Assembly: GCA_900542615.1 (NCBI GenBank)
Contig: UQOG01000005.1
Coordinates: 1 to 53,369, forward strand
Direction: 5' to 3'
DNA: 53,369 bases
Source of the DNA: an uncultured Eubacteriales bacterium
GTDB lineage: Bacteria > Bacillota > Clostridia > Christensenellales > CAG-138
Shown in pieces: positions 36,424-44,238 of this stretch; position 1 is the stretch's first letter; the number at the start of each line of letters is the position of its first letter. The translations under genes and the position numbers were made by a program. A model generated the notes under the pieces. It had not been told where the DNA came from. It was given only the letters and a program-made list of their open reading frames with translations, and did not search any database.

Positions 36424-36645
36424 TCACTTATTGAGGGCGGCTACGATATCCCCGACGGTGTGAATATTCGGAAGCTCCTCCTCCGGGATCTGCAGGCCAT
36501 ATTCCTGCTCCAGATCCATAACCAATTCCACCAGGTCCAGGGAATCCGCCTTTAAATCCTCACCCAGCCGGGATTCCGGGGTGATGGTATCTGCGGGAAT
36601 GTCCATTTGCTTTGCGAGCAGGTCCCGAATCTTTTCAAAATCCAT
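36424..36645 (-). CDS. acpP: Acyl carrier protein
   Basis: Carries growing acyl chains on 4'-phosphopantetheine. 73 residues; the attachment site is the Ser in LKADSLDLVELVM near residue 35. The rest is acidic, as expected. The ATG at 36645 has AAGGAT nine bases upstream; the longer frame is leader. It has its own promoter overlapping the plsX stop. The phosphopantetheinyl transferase that would modify it, AcpS, is encoded near 51 kb. Confidence 0.97.
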   Translation of the reverse strand: MDFEKIRDLLAKQMDIPADTITPESRLGEDLKADSLDLVELVMDLEQEYGLQIPEEELPNIHTVGDIVAALNK

Positions 36646-36693
36646 GCTGACACATCCTTCCGTTAAACAATATGGGTAATGATTGCTAGGCAT

Positions 36694-36722
36694 AGTTTAG
36701 CCTGAACCGCTGCGGATGTCAA
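36694..36722 (-). promoter_or_regulatory. Sigma-A promoter of acpP
   Basis: Minus strand TTGACA (36722-36717), 17-base spacer, TAAACT (36699-36694). The -35 includes the plsX stop codon. Predicted start is near 36687, 42 bases before the acpP ATG. Confidence 0.8.
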
Positions 36723-37732
36723 TCCTCTATCTCCGGCAGTTTGGCGATCCCCTGGGCCATAGCCCCCAAAACATCCGCTTTGGCGAACTGCCGGGCCTGG
36801 CCAATGGCCGCGCAAATGGCCTTGGCGTTGGAGCTGCCGTGGGCCTTAATCACCCCGCCGGCCACTCCCAATAGGGGCGCGCCGCCATACTCGGTATAGT
36901 CCATGATCCGCTTGAACCGGCGGAACGCGGGCTTTGCCAGGGCCGCGCCCAGCTTGCTGCGGGTATCCGCCAGCAGCTCCCGCTTAAGCATCTGCATCAG
37001 CACTTCCGCCAGGCCCTCGGTATATTTGAGCACCACGTTTCCGTCAAACCCATCGCAGATCACCCCATCAAAATCTCCGCTGAGGATCTCCCGGGCCTCG
37101 CAGTTCCCTGCAAAATGGATGGGCGCACCCGCCAGCAGCGGATAGGCGGCCTTGGTAAGGGCATTGCCCTTTTCCGCCTCCGCGCCGTTGTTCAACAGGC
37201 CGATCCGGGGATCCTTCACCCCCAGCACCCCCTCCATATAGGCGCTGGCCATCACGGCAAACTGCATTAAATAAGAAGGTTTGCAATCCGTGTTGGCGCC
37301 GCAGTCCATCAATAGGGTCGCCCCGCCCTTTTGATTGGGGATGGCCATGCCCAAGGCAGGCCGCTTCACCCCCTTGAGCCGCCGCACGATCAGGGTGGCG
37401 CCAGCCAGCAGCGCCCCGGTGCTGCCTGCGCTCACCAGGCACACCGCCTCCCCATCCCGCACCGCTTCCAGGCCCTTTACCATGGAGGAATCCTTCTTGG
37501 TACGGATGGCCGCCGTGGGGGACTCCTCGCAGGAGATCACCTGGCTGCAATGGCGCAGGGTAATCCGGCTTTGTTCCGCCTGGGGATAGGCGGATAGCGC
37601 CTGCCGCATCGTTTCCTCGTCGCCGAAGAGCAGCAATTCCACATCCGCAAAGCGCTGCAATGCCTGTAAGCTTCCTTCTATGGTTGCCTGGGGCGCGTTA
37701 TCCCCGCCAAATACGTCTACGGCTATCTTCAT
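36719..37732 (-). CDS. plsX: Phosphate acyltransferase PlsX
   Basis: Makes acyl-phosphate from acyl-ACP for phospholipid synthesis. 337 residues: MKIAVDVFGGDNAPQATIEG, CLVSAGSTGALLAGA, CDGFDGNVVLKYTEGLAE and YGGAPLLGVAGGVIKAHGSS are all family hallmarks. The ATG at 37732 has GGAGGG eight bases upstream. In many Firmicutes fab genes lie between plsX and acpP; here acpP follows directly. Confidence 0.97.
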   Translation of the reverse strand: MKIAVDVFGGDNAPQATIEGSLQALQRFADVELLLFGDEETMRQALSAYPQAEQSRITLRHCSQVISCEESPTAAIRTKKDSSMVKGLEAVRDGEAVCLVSAGSTGALLAGATLIVRRLKGVKRPALGMAIPNQKGGATLLMDCGANTDCKPSYLMQFAVMASAYMEGVLGVKDPRIGLLNNGAEAEKGNALTKAAYPLLAGAPIHFAGNCEAREILSGDFDGVICDGFDGNVVLKYTEGLAEVLMQMLKRELLADTRSKLGAALAKPAFRRFKRIMDYTEYGGAPLLGVAGGVIKAHGSSNAKAICAAIGQARQFAKADVLGAMAQGIAKLPEIED

Positions 37733-37869
37733 ATGCATTTCCCTCCTGCTAGGATCGCCGGCTATTGCCTGTGCGTTCATCCGGAGCGGCTCGCAGGGCA
37801 TACCCCTTTACGCTGCCGTCCTTATTGATATATGTATAGTATAGTTTATCACATCTGCCGCTGCTTCTG

Positions 37870-37904
37870 CAAAGGAAAAGGGCTTCCACACAGAGGAAGC
37901 CCTT
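37870..37904 (-). terminator. Terminator after rpmF
   Basis: Minus strand AAGGGCTTCC (37904-37895), loop TCTGTGT, GGAAGCCCTT (37887-37878), then TTCCTTT. A perfect 10-bp stem 22 bases after the rpmF stop. Confidence 0.85.
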
Positions 37905-37925
37905 ATTTGTTATTGAATGGACGCA

Positions 37926-38108
37926 TCAGGCCTTTTCCACTTCGATAGCCTGCTTGCCATCGTAATAGCCGCACTTCTTGCACACACGATGGGCGAGCTT
38001 CGCCTCGTGGCACTGCGGGCATTCCACGATACCGGGAACGGACAGCTTCCAATTGGCCCTGCGGGCATCCCGCTTGGCTTTGGACGTTTTCCTCTTGGGG
38101 ACCGCCAT
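37926..38108 (-). CDS. rpmF: 50S ribosomal protein L32, zinc-binding form
   Basis: 60 residues, MAVPKRKTSKAKRDARRANW followed by a zinc ribbon, CPQC...CKKC, so this is the Cys-containing (C+) form. AAGGAGG precedes the ATG. It lies two bases after the DUF177 gene, the usual pairing, and ends at a strong terminator. Confidence 0.98.
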   Translation of the reverse strand: MAVPKRKTSKAKRDARRANWKLSVPGIVECPQCHEAKLAHRVCKKCGYYDGKQAIEVEKA

Positions 38109-38110
38109 GC

Positions 38111-38626
38111 TTACACCTCCTTATCGTGATTCAACAGCGCGCCCAGCCGGGCGAAAGGCATTTCCCGTTGGGGCTCTGTCTCCCGCGCGCAAGCGCACTG
38201 GACCGTGTTCAGGTCGCACCCGCACACCGGGCAAAGGCCTTTGCAATCCTCCTTGCACAGGCTTTGCAGGGGCAGGTTTAGAAAGAGATTATCCAGCACA
38301 GCCTGGGTCAGATCCAACGCCTCGCTGCCCATAGGATAACACTCGTCCTCCGGGTCGGGATCTTTGACGAACCGCTCCTCAAAATCAAAGCTGAAGGGCT
38401 CTTGAAATTCCTTGGTGCACAGGGCGCACACGGAATCGAGGATGGTCGTTACCGTGCCCTGCACCAGCAGGCTTTCCCCGTCGTAAACGTAGCGGGCTTC
38501 CACATGCAGCGGCCCATGGAAGGCTACCGTCCGGCCCATATAGGATTGGGCTGGCAAGCTGGCGTCCGCCTCATAGCGCCCAACCAGGCCCGGCTGCTTC
38601 AACTGCGCGGCAATGGAAAACTGCAT
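38111..38626 (-). CDS. YceD/DUF177 family protein
   Basis: 171 residues. DUF177 proteins are linked to 23S rRNA accumulation and lie beside rpmF in most bacteria. Four Cys in two pairs, DSVCALC near residue 60 and GLCPVCGCDL near residue 135, with further Cys at CKEDC and CACA, suggest a metal site. The ATG at 38626 has GAGGT eight bases upstream. It is driven by a near-perfect promoter about 30 bases upstream and cotranscribed with rpmF. Confidence 0.93.
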   Translation of the reverse strand: MQFSIAAQLKQPGLVGRYEADASLPAQSYMGRTVAFHGPLHVEARYVYDGESLLVQGTVTTILDSVCALCTKEFQEPFSFDFEERFVKDPDPEDECYPMGSEALDLTQAVLDNLFLNLPLQSLCKEDCKGLCPVCGCDLNTVQCACARETEPQREMPFARLGALLNHDKEV

Positions 38627-38656
38627 AGCTGGCACCTCAAAAAACCGACATCGTTC

Positions 38657-38685
38657 ATTGTATATGCAGGGCGGGGATTTGTCAA
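38657..38685 (-). promoter_or_regulatory. Sigma-A promoter of DUF177-rpmF
   Basis: Minus strand TTGACA (38685-38680), 17-base spacer, TACAAT (38662-38657). Predicted start is near 38650, leaving a 24-base leader. Confidence 0.88.
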
Positions 38686-38713
38686 TATGGAATTTGGCCT
38701 TTTACCGCCCTGC
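38666..38713. repeat. 9-bp inverted repeat flanking the DUF177 promoter -35
   Basis: GCAGGGCGG (38666-38674) and CCGCCCTGC (38705-38713) are exact reverse complements, one inside the promoter spacer and one about 20 bases beyond the -35. A third AGGGCGG lies in the end of ackA (38745-38751). It could be an operator or part of ackA 3'-end structure. Confidence 0.4.
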
Positions 38714-38731
38714 ACGGGGGTTCATTATTAT

Positions 38732-39943
38732 TTATTTGGCGGTTAGGGCGGCGGTATCCCGGGCGATGACCATTTCCTCGTCCGTGGGGATCACGAAAAC
38801 CTTTACCCGGCTGCCGGGCTTGGTGATCTCCACCTCTTCGCCCCGGGGCGCGTTCAGGTTCCTATCGAAGTCCGCGTCCACCCCCAGGTATTCCAGGCCC
38901 TGGAGCACCTGGGCCCGGATCCCCTGGTCGTTTTCGCCCACGCCGGCGGTGAATACGATGGCGTCCACCCCGCCCAGGGCCGCGCTATAGGCGCCGATGT
39001 ATTTCTTTACCTTATAGGCAAAGGTCTTCAGAGCCAGCTCCGCCCGCTCGTTGCCTTCCTTGGCGGCGGCTTCCAGATCCCGGAAGTCGCTGGAAACCCC
39101 GGACAGGCCCAGCATACCGCTCTTTTTGTTCATATAGGTATCCATCTCCGCAGGGGTCATGCCGGTGCGCTGCATGATGAAGGGCACGATGGCCGGGTCG
39201 ATATCGCCGCAACGGGTTCCCATGGGCAGGCCCTCCAATGGGGTGAGGCCCATGGAGGTGTCGATGCACTTGCCGCCCCGGGCGGCGCTGACGCTGGAGC
39301 CGTTGCCCAGATGGCAGGTGATGACCCGGGTATCTTCCTTCTTCATGCCGGCGGCCACCAGCTTTTCCACAGCCCGGCCGGTCACATACCGGTGGGAGGT
39401 GCCATGGAAGCCATAGCGGCGGATCTGATACTTGGTATAGGCGTCATAGGGCAGGGCGTAGATAAAGGCTTCCTTGGGCATGGTCTGGCCCCAGGCGGTA
39501 TCGAACACCGCCACCATGGGGACGCCGGGCATGACCTCCATGCAGCCCCGGATGCCCATCAGGTTGGCGGGGTTGTGGAGGGGGCCCAGGGGTACGCACT
39601 CCTCGATGGTAGCCAGCACGTTGTCGTTGATGACCACGGGCTCGGAGAACTTTTCGCCGCCATGGAGCACCCGATGGCCCACCGCGTCGATCTCGTCCAT
39701 GCTCTTCACCACGCCGATGTCCTTGTCCGCCAGGGCTTCCAGCACCATGCGGATGGCCTGGGCATGATCCTTCATGTCCTTTTCAAACACGTGGGAATCC
39801 TTGCCCGTAGGCTTGTAGGTCAGCTTGGAGCCGTCGATGCCGATGCGCTCGCAAAGCCCCTTGGCGATAACCGCGCCGCTGTCCACGTCGATGAGCTGAT
39901 ACTTCAGGGAAGAGCTGCCTGCGTTGATGACCAATACCTTCAT
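38732..39943 (-). CDS. ackA: Acetate kinase
   Basis: Interconverts acetyl-phosphate plus ADP with acetate plus ATP, the main ATP-yielding step of acetogenic fermentation. 403 residues: MKVLVINAGSSSLKYQLID, RRYGFHGTSHRYV, TCHLGNGSSVSA, MGLTPLEGLPMGTRCGDIDP and FTAGVGEND are conserved. AGGAGG lies six bases before the ATG. It follows pta by 33 bases in one operon. Confidence 0.98.
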   Translation of the reverse strand: MKVLVINAGSSSLKYQLIDVDSGAVIAKGLCERIGIDGSKLTYKPTGKDSHVFEKDMKDHAQAIRMVLEALADKDIGVVKSMDEIDAVGHRVLHGGEKFSEPVVINDNVLATIEECVPLGPLHNPANLMGIRGCMEVMPGVPMVAVFDTAWGQTMPKEAFIYALPYDAYTKYQIRRYGFHGTSHRYVTGRAVEKLVAAGMKKEDTRVITCHLGNGSSVSAARGGKCIDTSMGLTPLEGLPMGTRCGDIDPAIVPFIMQRTGMTPAEMDTYMNKKSGMLGLSGVSSDFRDLEAAAKEGNERAELALKTFAYKVKKYIGAYSAALGGVDAIVFTAGVGENDQGIRAQVLQGLEYLGVDADFDRNLNAPRGEEVEITKPGSRVKVFVIPTDEEMVIARDTAALTAK

Positions 39944-39976
39944 AACATTCCTCCTAAGTTTATGCCGTAATTGTAA

Positions 39977-40975
39977 TTACATATTTTGGGCCTGGACGGC
40001 GGTGACCGCCACCAGGGATACGATATCCTCCACGCTGCAACCCCGGGACAGGTCGTTGATGGGCTTGGCAAAGCCCTGGCAAATGGGGCCGATGGCCTCG
40101 GCGCCAGCCAGCCGCTGCACCAGCTTGTAGCCGATGTTGCCCGCCTGCAGGTCCGGGAATACCAGCACGTTGGCATGGCCTGCCACCGGGCTGCCGGGGG
40201 ATTTGAGCTGGCCCACCTTTTCCACCAAGGCCGCGTCCGCCTGCAATTCCCCGTCCACGTTCAGGTCCGGGGCCATTTCCTTCACCAACCGGGTGGCCTC
40301 CGCCACCTTGTCCACGTTTTCGTGCTTGGCGCTGCCCTTGGTGGAGAAGGAGAGCATGGCCACCTTGGGGTCCATGCCGCACAGGGCCTTGCCCGTCTGG
40401 GCGGAGGCCACGGCGATGGAAGCCAGCTGCTCCGCCGTGGGGGCGATGTTCACCGCGCAATCCGCAAAGATCAGCACCCCGTCCTGGCCATAGGAGGTAT
40501 CCGGCACCTCCATGATGAAGCAGCTGGAAACGGTGGAGACCCCAGGGGCGGTCTTGATGATCTGCAAGCCCGGGCGCAGGGTGTTGCCCGTGGTGTTGAT
40601 GGCGCCGGACACGAAGCCGTCCGCCTTGCCGTCATACACCATCATGGCGGCGAAGAACAAGGGATCCAGCATAGTCTTTTGGGCCTGCTCCAGGGTGACC
40701 CCCTTCTTGGCCCGCATCTTGGCGAAGGTCTCGCAATACCGGGGATAATCCGCGCTGGCCTTGGGGTCGATCACATCCACCCCCTGGAGGCATACCCCGA
40801 ACTTGTCGGCAACCGCCTGGATCTCGCCAGGGTCGCCGATCAGCGTCACCCGGGCGATGCCCTGCTCGGTAATCCGCTGGGCGGCTTGTACGGTACGCTC
40901 CTCGCTGCCCTCGGGCAGGACGATATGCTTGACATCGGTTTTGGCTTTTTCACGGATTGTTTCGATGACGGACAT
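39977..40975 (-). CDS. pta: Phosphate acetyltransferase
   Basis: Converts acetyl-CoA and phosphate to acetyl-phosphate. 332 residues, the short Clostridial form without N-terminal regulatory domains. KHIVLPEGSEERTVQAA, DGFVSGAINTTGNTLRPGLQ, SCFIMEVP and the GPICQGFAKPINDLSRGCS segment are diagnostic. AAAGGAG lies nine bases before the ATG. It is first in the pta-ackA operon, divergent from tmcAL. Confidence 0.97.
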   Translation of the reverse strand: MSVIETIREKAKTDVKHIVLPEGSEERTVQAAQRITEQGIARVTLIGDPGEIQAVADKFGVCLQGVDVIDPKASADYPRYCETFAKMRAKKGVTLEQAQKTMLDPLFFAAMMVYDGKADGFVSGAINTTGNTLRPGLQIIKTAPGVSTVSSCFIMEVPDTSYGQDGVLIFADCAVNIAPTAEQLASIAVASAQTGKALCGMDPKVAMLSFSTKGSAKHENVDKVAEATRLVKEMAPDLNVDGELQADAALVEKVGQLKSPGSPVAGHANVLVFPDLQAGNIGYKLVQRLAGAEAIGPICQGFAKPINDLSRGCSVEDIVSLVAVTAVQAQNM

Positions 40976-41035
40976 TTGCTTTGCTCCTTTCGCCTATCGC
41001 GTCTATGGAATTGAAATGGTATTTGTTGGCCCCTT

Positions 41036-41052
41036 GTCCCGCAGAACGGGAC
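41036..41052 (-). promoter_or_regulatory. Hairpin at the 5' end of the pta-ackA transcript
   Basis: Minus strand GTCCCG (41052-41047), loop TTCTG, CGGGAC (41041-41036). The predicted start is near 41052, so the hairpin would begin at the first nucleotide, a position known to stabilise mRNA. Confidence 0.4.
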
Positions 41053-41058
41053 GATACC

Positions 41059-41069
41059 ATTATAGCATA
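41059..41069 (-). promoter_or_regulatory. Extended -10 promoter of pta-ackA
   Basis: Minus strand TATGC-TATAAT (41069-41059): perfect -10 with a TGn extension. The -35 region is poor. The 184-base gap to tmcAL is divergent, so a promoter is required here. Confidence 0.65.
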
Positions 41070-41104
41070 CCTGCCTGTTTTTTACATCCTTTTCGGCGGT
41101 TTTT

Positions 41105-41133
41105 TTGCGGGATCTCCCCGCCTGTGGTATACT
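41105..41133 (+). promoter_or_regulatory. Promoter of tmcAL
   Basis: Plus strand TTGCGG (41105-41110), 17-base spacer ending TGTGG, TATACT (41128-41133). The start would be near 41140, about 20 bases before the ATG. Confidence 0.65.
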
Positions 41134-41159
41134 CAGAAAAAACCTTTGGGAGGCTCCCT

Positions 41160-42350
41160 ATGCGCGTGGTTGGCATCGTTGCCGAATACAATCCCTTTCA
41201 CAGCGGGCACGCCTATCATCTGGCCCAGGCCAAGGCCCTGACCCACAGCGACTTTGCCCTGGTGGTCATGAGCGGCGATTTTGTCCAGCGGGGAGAACCC
41301 GCCATGTTTTCCAAGCACCTGCGGGCCAAATGGGCCCTTTCCCAGGGCGCGGATCTGGTGGTGAGCCTGCCCACGGTCTGCTCCCTGACCAGCGCCGCAG
41401 GCTTTGCCAGGGGCGCCATCACCCTATTGGATGGCCTTCAGGTGGTGGATTCCCTTTGCTTCGGTAGCGAGCTGGGGGACGTAAGCTTGCTCCAACAGGC
41501 ACTGGCCGCGGCGGATACCCCCGCCCATGCCCAGGCGTTGACCGCGTCCCTGAAGCAGGGCGGCAGCTACCCCGCCGCCCGGGATGCGGCCCTGCGGGCC
41601 GCCCAAGGATTTGCACCCGGCCCCAACGATATATTGGGCCTGGAATACCTCAAGGCCCTTTCCCTGTGCCAATCCGCCATCGCGCCCTATGCCCTGCGCC
41701 GGGAGGGGGCCGGCCATGACCAGGATGGGCTCTTTGGCCCCCACGCCAGCGCCACCGCCCTGCGGGGCTGCATCCAGGCGGGGGATCTGGAGAGCCTGGC
41801 CCCCTACCTCTCCCCCCAGGTCCGCTCGGATATGGCAGAGCAGCTGGCCCAGGGGGATATACGGACCTTTTCCCAGCTGTCCCCCGTGCTGCTCTACGCC
41901 CTGCGCCGCCTGTCCAAGGCCCAGCTGGCCGATCTAGGGGAGGTGCGGGAGGGGCTGGAAAATCCCTTATACAGGGCCTGCCGGGAAGCCGCCACCATCG
42001 AGGCGCTCCTTACCCTGGTAAAGACCCGCCGCTACCCCATGGCCCGGCTCAAGCGGGCCTGCCTGTGCGGGGCCCTGGGCATTACCCGGCGGGACCTGGA
42101 GCAGCTGCCCCAGGGGCTCTATTGCCGGGTGCTGGGCCTGCGGCGGCAGGCCATGCCTTTGCTGGGCAGGCTATGCCAGGCCTCCCGGCTGCCTGTGATC
42201 CGCCGCTATGCCGACGCCCAGGGCCTTACGCCCGCCCAGGAACGTTTCTTCCAGCTGGACCGCTTCGCTGCAGAGCTGGCCCCCTTAGCCGCCCGGCGGC
42301 CCCAGCCCGCCCCCTTTGATTTTGGCCAGCCCCTTTATATCCTAGACTGA
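41160..42350 (+). CDS. tmcAL: tRNA(Met) cytidine acetate ligase
   Basis: Forms N4-acetylcytidine at the wobble position of elongator tRNA-Met from acetate and ATP (YlbM family). 396 residues: nucleotidyltransferase-type N-terminus VVGIVAEYNPFHSGHAYHL with the HxGH motif, VVMSGDFVQRGEPA, and PNDILGLEYLKAL. Length is normal. GGGAGG lies six bases before the ATG at 41160; the frame continues upstream only by chance. It stands divergently from pta-ackA, the enzymes that set acetate flux. Confidence 0.95.
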   Translation: MRVVGIVAEYNPFHSGHAYHLAQAKALTHSDFALVVMSGDFVQRGEPAMFSKHLRAKWALSQGADLVVSLPTVCSLTSAAGFARGAITLLDGLQVVDSLCFGSELGDVSLLQQALAAADTPAHAQALTASLKQGGSYPAARDAALRAAQGFAPGPNDILGLEYLKALSLCQSAIAPYALRREGAGHDQDGLFGPHASATALRGCIQAGDLESLAPYLSPQVRSDMAEQLAQGDIRTFSQLSPVLLYALRRLSKAQLADLGEVREGLENPLYRACREAATIEALLTLVKTRRYPMARLKRACLCGALGITRRDLEQLPQGLYCRVLGLRRQAMPLLGRLCQASRLPVIRRYADAQGLTPAQERFFQLDRFAAELAPLAARRPQPAPFDFGQPLYILD

Positions 42351-42409
42351 ATCCCCCGCTCCCCGCATATGTATGGATAAGCCCATTCCATACCCTGCGG
42401 GAGGTCCCT

Positions 42410-43459
42410 ATGAAAAAACAGGTGATCATCTTTGCCCTTTGCGCCCTGTGCTGCGGCCTGTTCGTCCTCTATAGCGCGCCCGCGCTAGAGGCGGCCCGGC
42501 AGGGCTTTTCTCTTTGGCGGGACGCGGTGCTGCCCGCCCTGCTTCCCTTTTTCATCTGCGCCCACATCATGCAGAACTGCGGGGCCGTATCCATGCAAAA
42601 CCCCCTGTTCCTCTACGGGGTCTCCATGGTTTCCGGCGCCCCCACCGGCGCCCGCCTTGCCGGCTCCCTGGATGCGGACCATACCTCCGCCGTGGCCGCC
42701 CTGAACGCCGTAAGCCCCATGTTCATTGCCGGCAGCTTCGCAGGCCGGATCATGGGCTGCCCCCAGCTGGCCTGGCCCATTCTCATCGCCCAGCTGCTGG
42801 CCGCCGCCGTGTTTTTCCTGCTGGCCAAGCCCGCCGCAACCCCCGCCCTGCCCCGGCCCGACCCGCCCGCCTTTTTTCGCCTGCTCCGGGAAGCCATGGC
42901 GGCCGGGGTGGCGGCCATGCTCAGCATTGGCGGGGCCATGCTGTTCTTCATGGCCTTCATGGCCCTGCTCCAGGAGACCGGCCTCCTTTCCCTGCTCACC
43001 GCGCCCCTATCCTCGCTGCTGGCCAGGGTCTCCCTACCGGAACAGCTCCCCAGCCTGCTGCTCACCGGCATGTTGGAAATGGTGGCCGGCTGCAAGGCCC
43101 TAGGGGAAGCCGGCCTTCCCCTGCGCCAGGCTGCGGCTTTGGCCGCGTTTTTCTTCAGCTTTGGGGGGCTCTGCATCCTGGTCCAATCCCTGGCCTTCGC
43201 CCGGATCCGCCTGGGCCGCTACCTGATCCGCAAGCTGCTCCAGGGCTGCCTGAGCGCCCTGCTCGCCTATTTGCTGTGCCCCCTGTTCCTGCCGGACGCC
43301 CAGGCCGTCTTTGCCCCGCTCCCCTCCAGCCTGGGCCAGAACGCCCTATCCGCCCTGTGGGTGGGCGGCATATCCCTCCTGGCGGGCAGCTGCATATTGC
43401 TGCTTTCCGCCTGGCTGGGCCGGGCCAAGGACGGCCTGCAGCGAAGCGGCCGGGCATGA
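42410..43459 (+). CDS. ylbJ: Sporulation integral membrane protein YlbJ
   Basis: 349 residues with about eight hydrophobic segments and the nucleoside-recognition (Gate) domain pattern of YlbJ, for example LPALLPFFICAHIM, VSMVSGAPTGARLAGSL, AGVAAMLSIGGAMLFF and LLTGMLEMVAGCKAL. YlbJ is needed for spore cortex formation in Bacillus and is under sigma-E control there. GGGAGG precedes the ATG. It lies 59 bases after tmcAL, on the same strand. It supports a spore-forming host. Confidence 0.93.
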   Translation: MKKQVIIFALCALCCGLFVLYSAPALEAARQGFSLWRDAVLPALLPFFICAHIMQNCGAVSMQNPLFLYGVSMVSGAPTGARLAGSLDADHTSAVAALNAVSPMFIAGSFAGRIMGCPQLAWPILIAQLLAAAVFFLLAKPAATPALPRPDPPAFFRLLREAMAAGVAAMLSIGGAMLFFMAFMALLQETGLLSLLTAPLSSLLARVSLPEQLPSLLLTGMLEMVAGCKALGEAGLPLRQAAALAAFFFSFGGLCILVQSLAFARIRLGRYLIRKLLQGCLSALLAYLLCPLFLPDAQAVFAPLPSSLGQNALSALWVGGISLLAGSCILLLSAWLGRAKDGLQRSGRA

Positions 43460-43544
43460 AGCCTATTTTTCCCATCCCGGAAAAAAGGATGGTATTCCCC
43501 TGCCCAGGCGGCTATACTGTCCCTTAGAAAGGAGCGCGTTATCG

Positions 43545-44057
43545 ATGCAGGATTCACAAACGGATTTCCACCAGGCATGGAAAAAATTGACCTCCCAGGG
43601 GGAGATGTGCGGCCCTGTGACCAAGCCTTTTACGCCCGTCGGCATCCGCAAAGACGTCCGGGAGCCCGGGCCGCTCTACCATGGCACAAAGGCGGACCTG
43701 CGCCCCGGCCAGCTGATAAAGCCCGGCTTCCCTTCCAACTATGGAGCCCATCGTATCGCCAACTTCGTATACGTGACCGCCATCCTGGACGGGGCGGCGT
43801 TGGCGGCCCAATTGGCCCAGGGGGACGGTCCCGGCCGGGTATATATCGTGGAGCCCACCGGCCCGATCGAGGACGACCCCAACGTAACGGATCAAAAGTT
43901 TCCGGGCAACCCCTCCCGCTCTTACCGGACCCGGTCGCCCTTGCGGGTGCGCAGCGAGGTCCCCGATTGGCCTTCCCTCCCGCCGGAAGCGCTGGACAAG
44001 ATCCGCAAGCGCATGGAAGCGGCCGCAGCCCAGGGCATCGAAGCCATCAACGATTGA
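43545..44057 (+). CDS. arr: NAD(+)-rifampin ADP-ribosyltransferase (Arr)
   Basis: Inactivates rifamycins by ADP-ribosylation of the C23 hydroxyl. From about residue 27 the 170-residue product is a full Arr domain: TKPFTP, LYHGTKADLRPGQLIKPGF, SNYGAHRIANFVYVTA, RVYIVEPTGPIEDDPNVTD, KKFP-like QKFPGNPSRSYR, and the final AAAQGIEAIND. The Arr His and Tyr near YHGT and the Asp of EDDPN are in place. The N-terminal 25 residues are extra relative to typical 140-150-residue Arr. AAAGGAG lies ten bases before the ATG; a TATACT hexamer (43513-43518) with a weak -35 may be its promoter. Codon use looks like that of its neighbours. Confidence 0.93.
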   Translation: MQDSQTDFHQAWKKLTSQGEMCGPVTKPFTPVGIRKDVREPGPLYHGTKADLRPGQLIKPGFPSNYGAHRIANFVYVTAILDGAALAAQLAQGDGPGRVYIVEPTGPIEDDPNVTDQKFPGNPSRSYRTRSPLRVRSEVPDWPSLPPEALDKIRKRMEAAAAQGIEAIND

Positions 44058-44142
44058 GCCGCTGCCCCCCGGCGCGCCGGGGCGGTACAAGCCCCCACGG
44101 CGTTGTGGGCGAGGCGCCCGGCAGGGGATATGGAAGGTTATT

Positions 44143-44191
44143 GCAGGTTGCAACCTGCCGTTGCGCAGTTGCAACCGTATTTTGGTTGCAG
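44143..44191 (+). promoter_or_regulatory. TTGCAA-centred repeats upstream of the XRE gene
   Basis: A perfect 16-base palindrome, GCAGGTTGCAACCTGC (44143-44158), is followed by GTTGCAACC (44168-44176) and GGTTGCAGG (44184-44192). The TTGCA cores are 21 and 17 bases apart, and the last overlaps the predicted -35. This is the layout expected of an autoregulated operator. Confidence 0.55.
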
Positions 44192-44214
44192 GACTTTCGT
44201 AAAAGGGGTATCCT
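44186..44214 (+). promoter_or_regulatory. Promoter of the XRE regulator operon
   Basis: Plus strand TTGCAG (44186-44191), 17-base spacer, TATCCT (44209-44214). The start would be near 44221, just before the ribosome site. Confidence 0.6.
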
Positions 44215-44238
44215 GCCAGGGAAAGGAGGAACGCGGAT

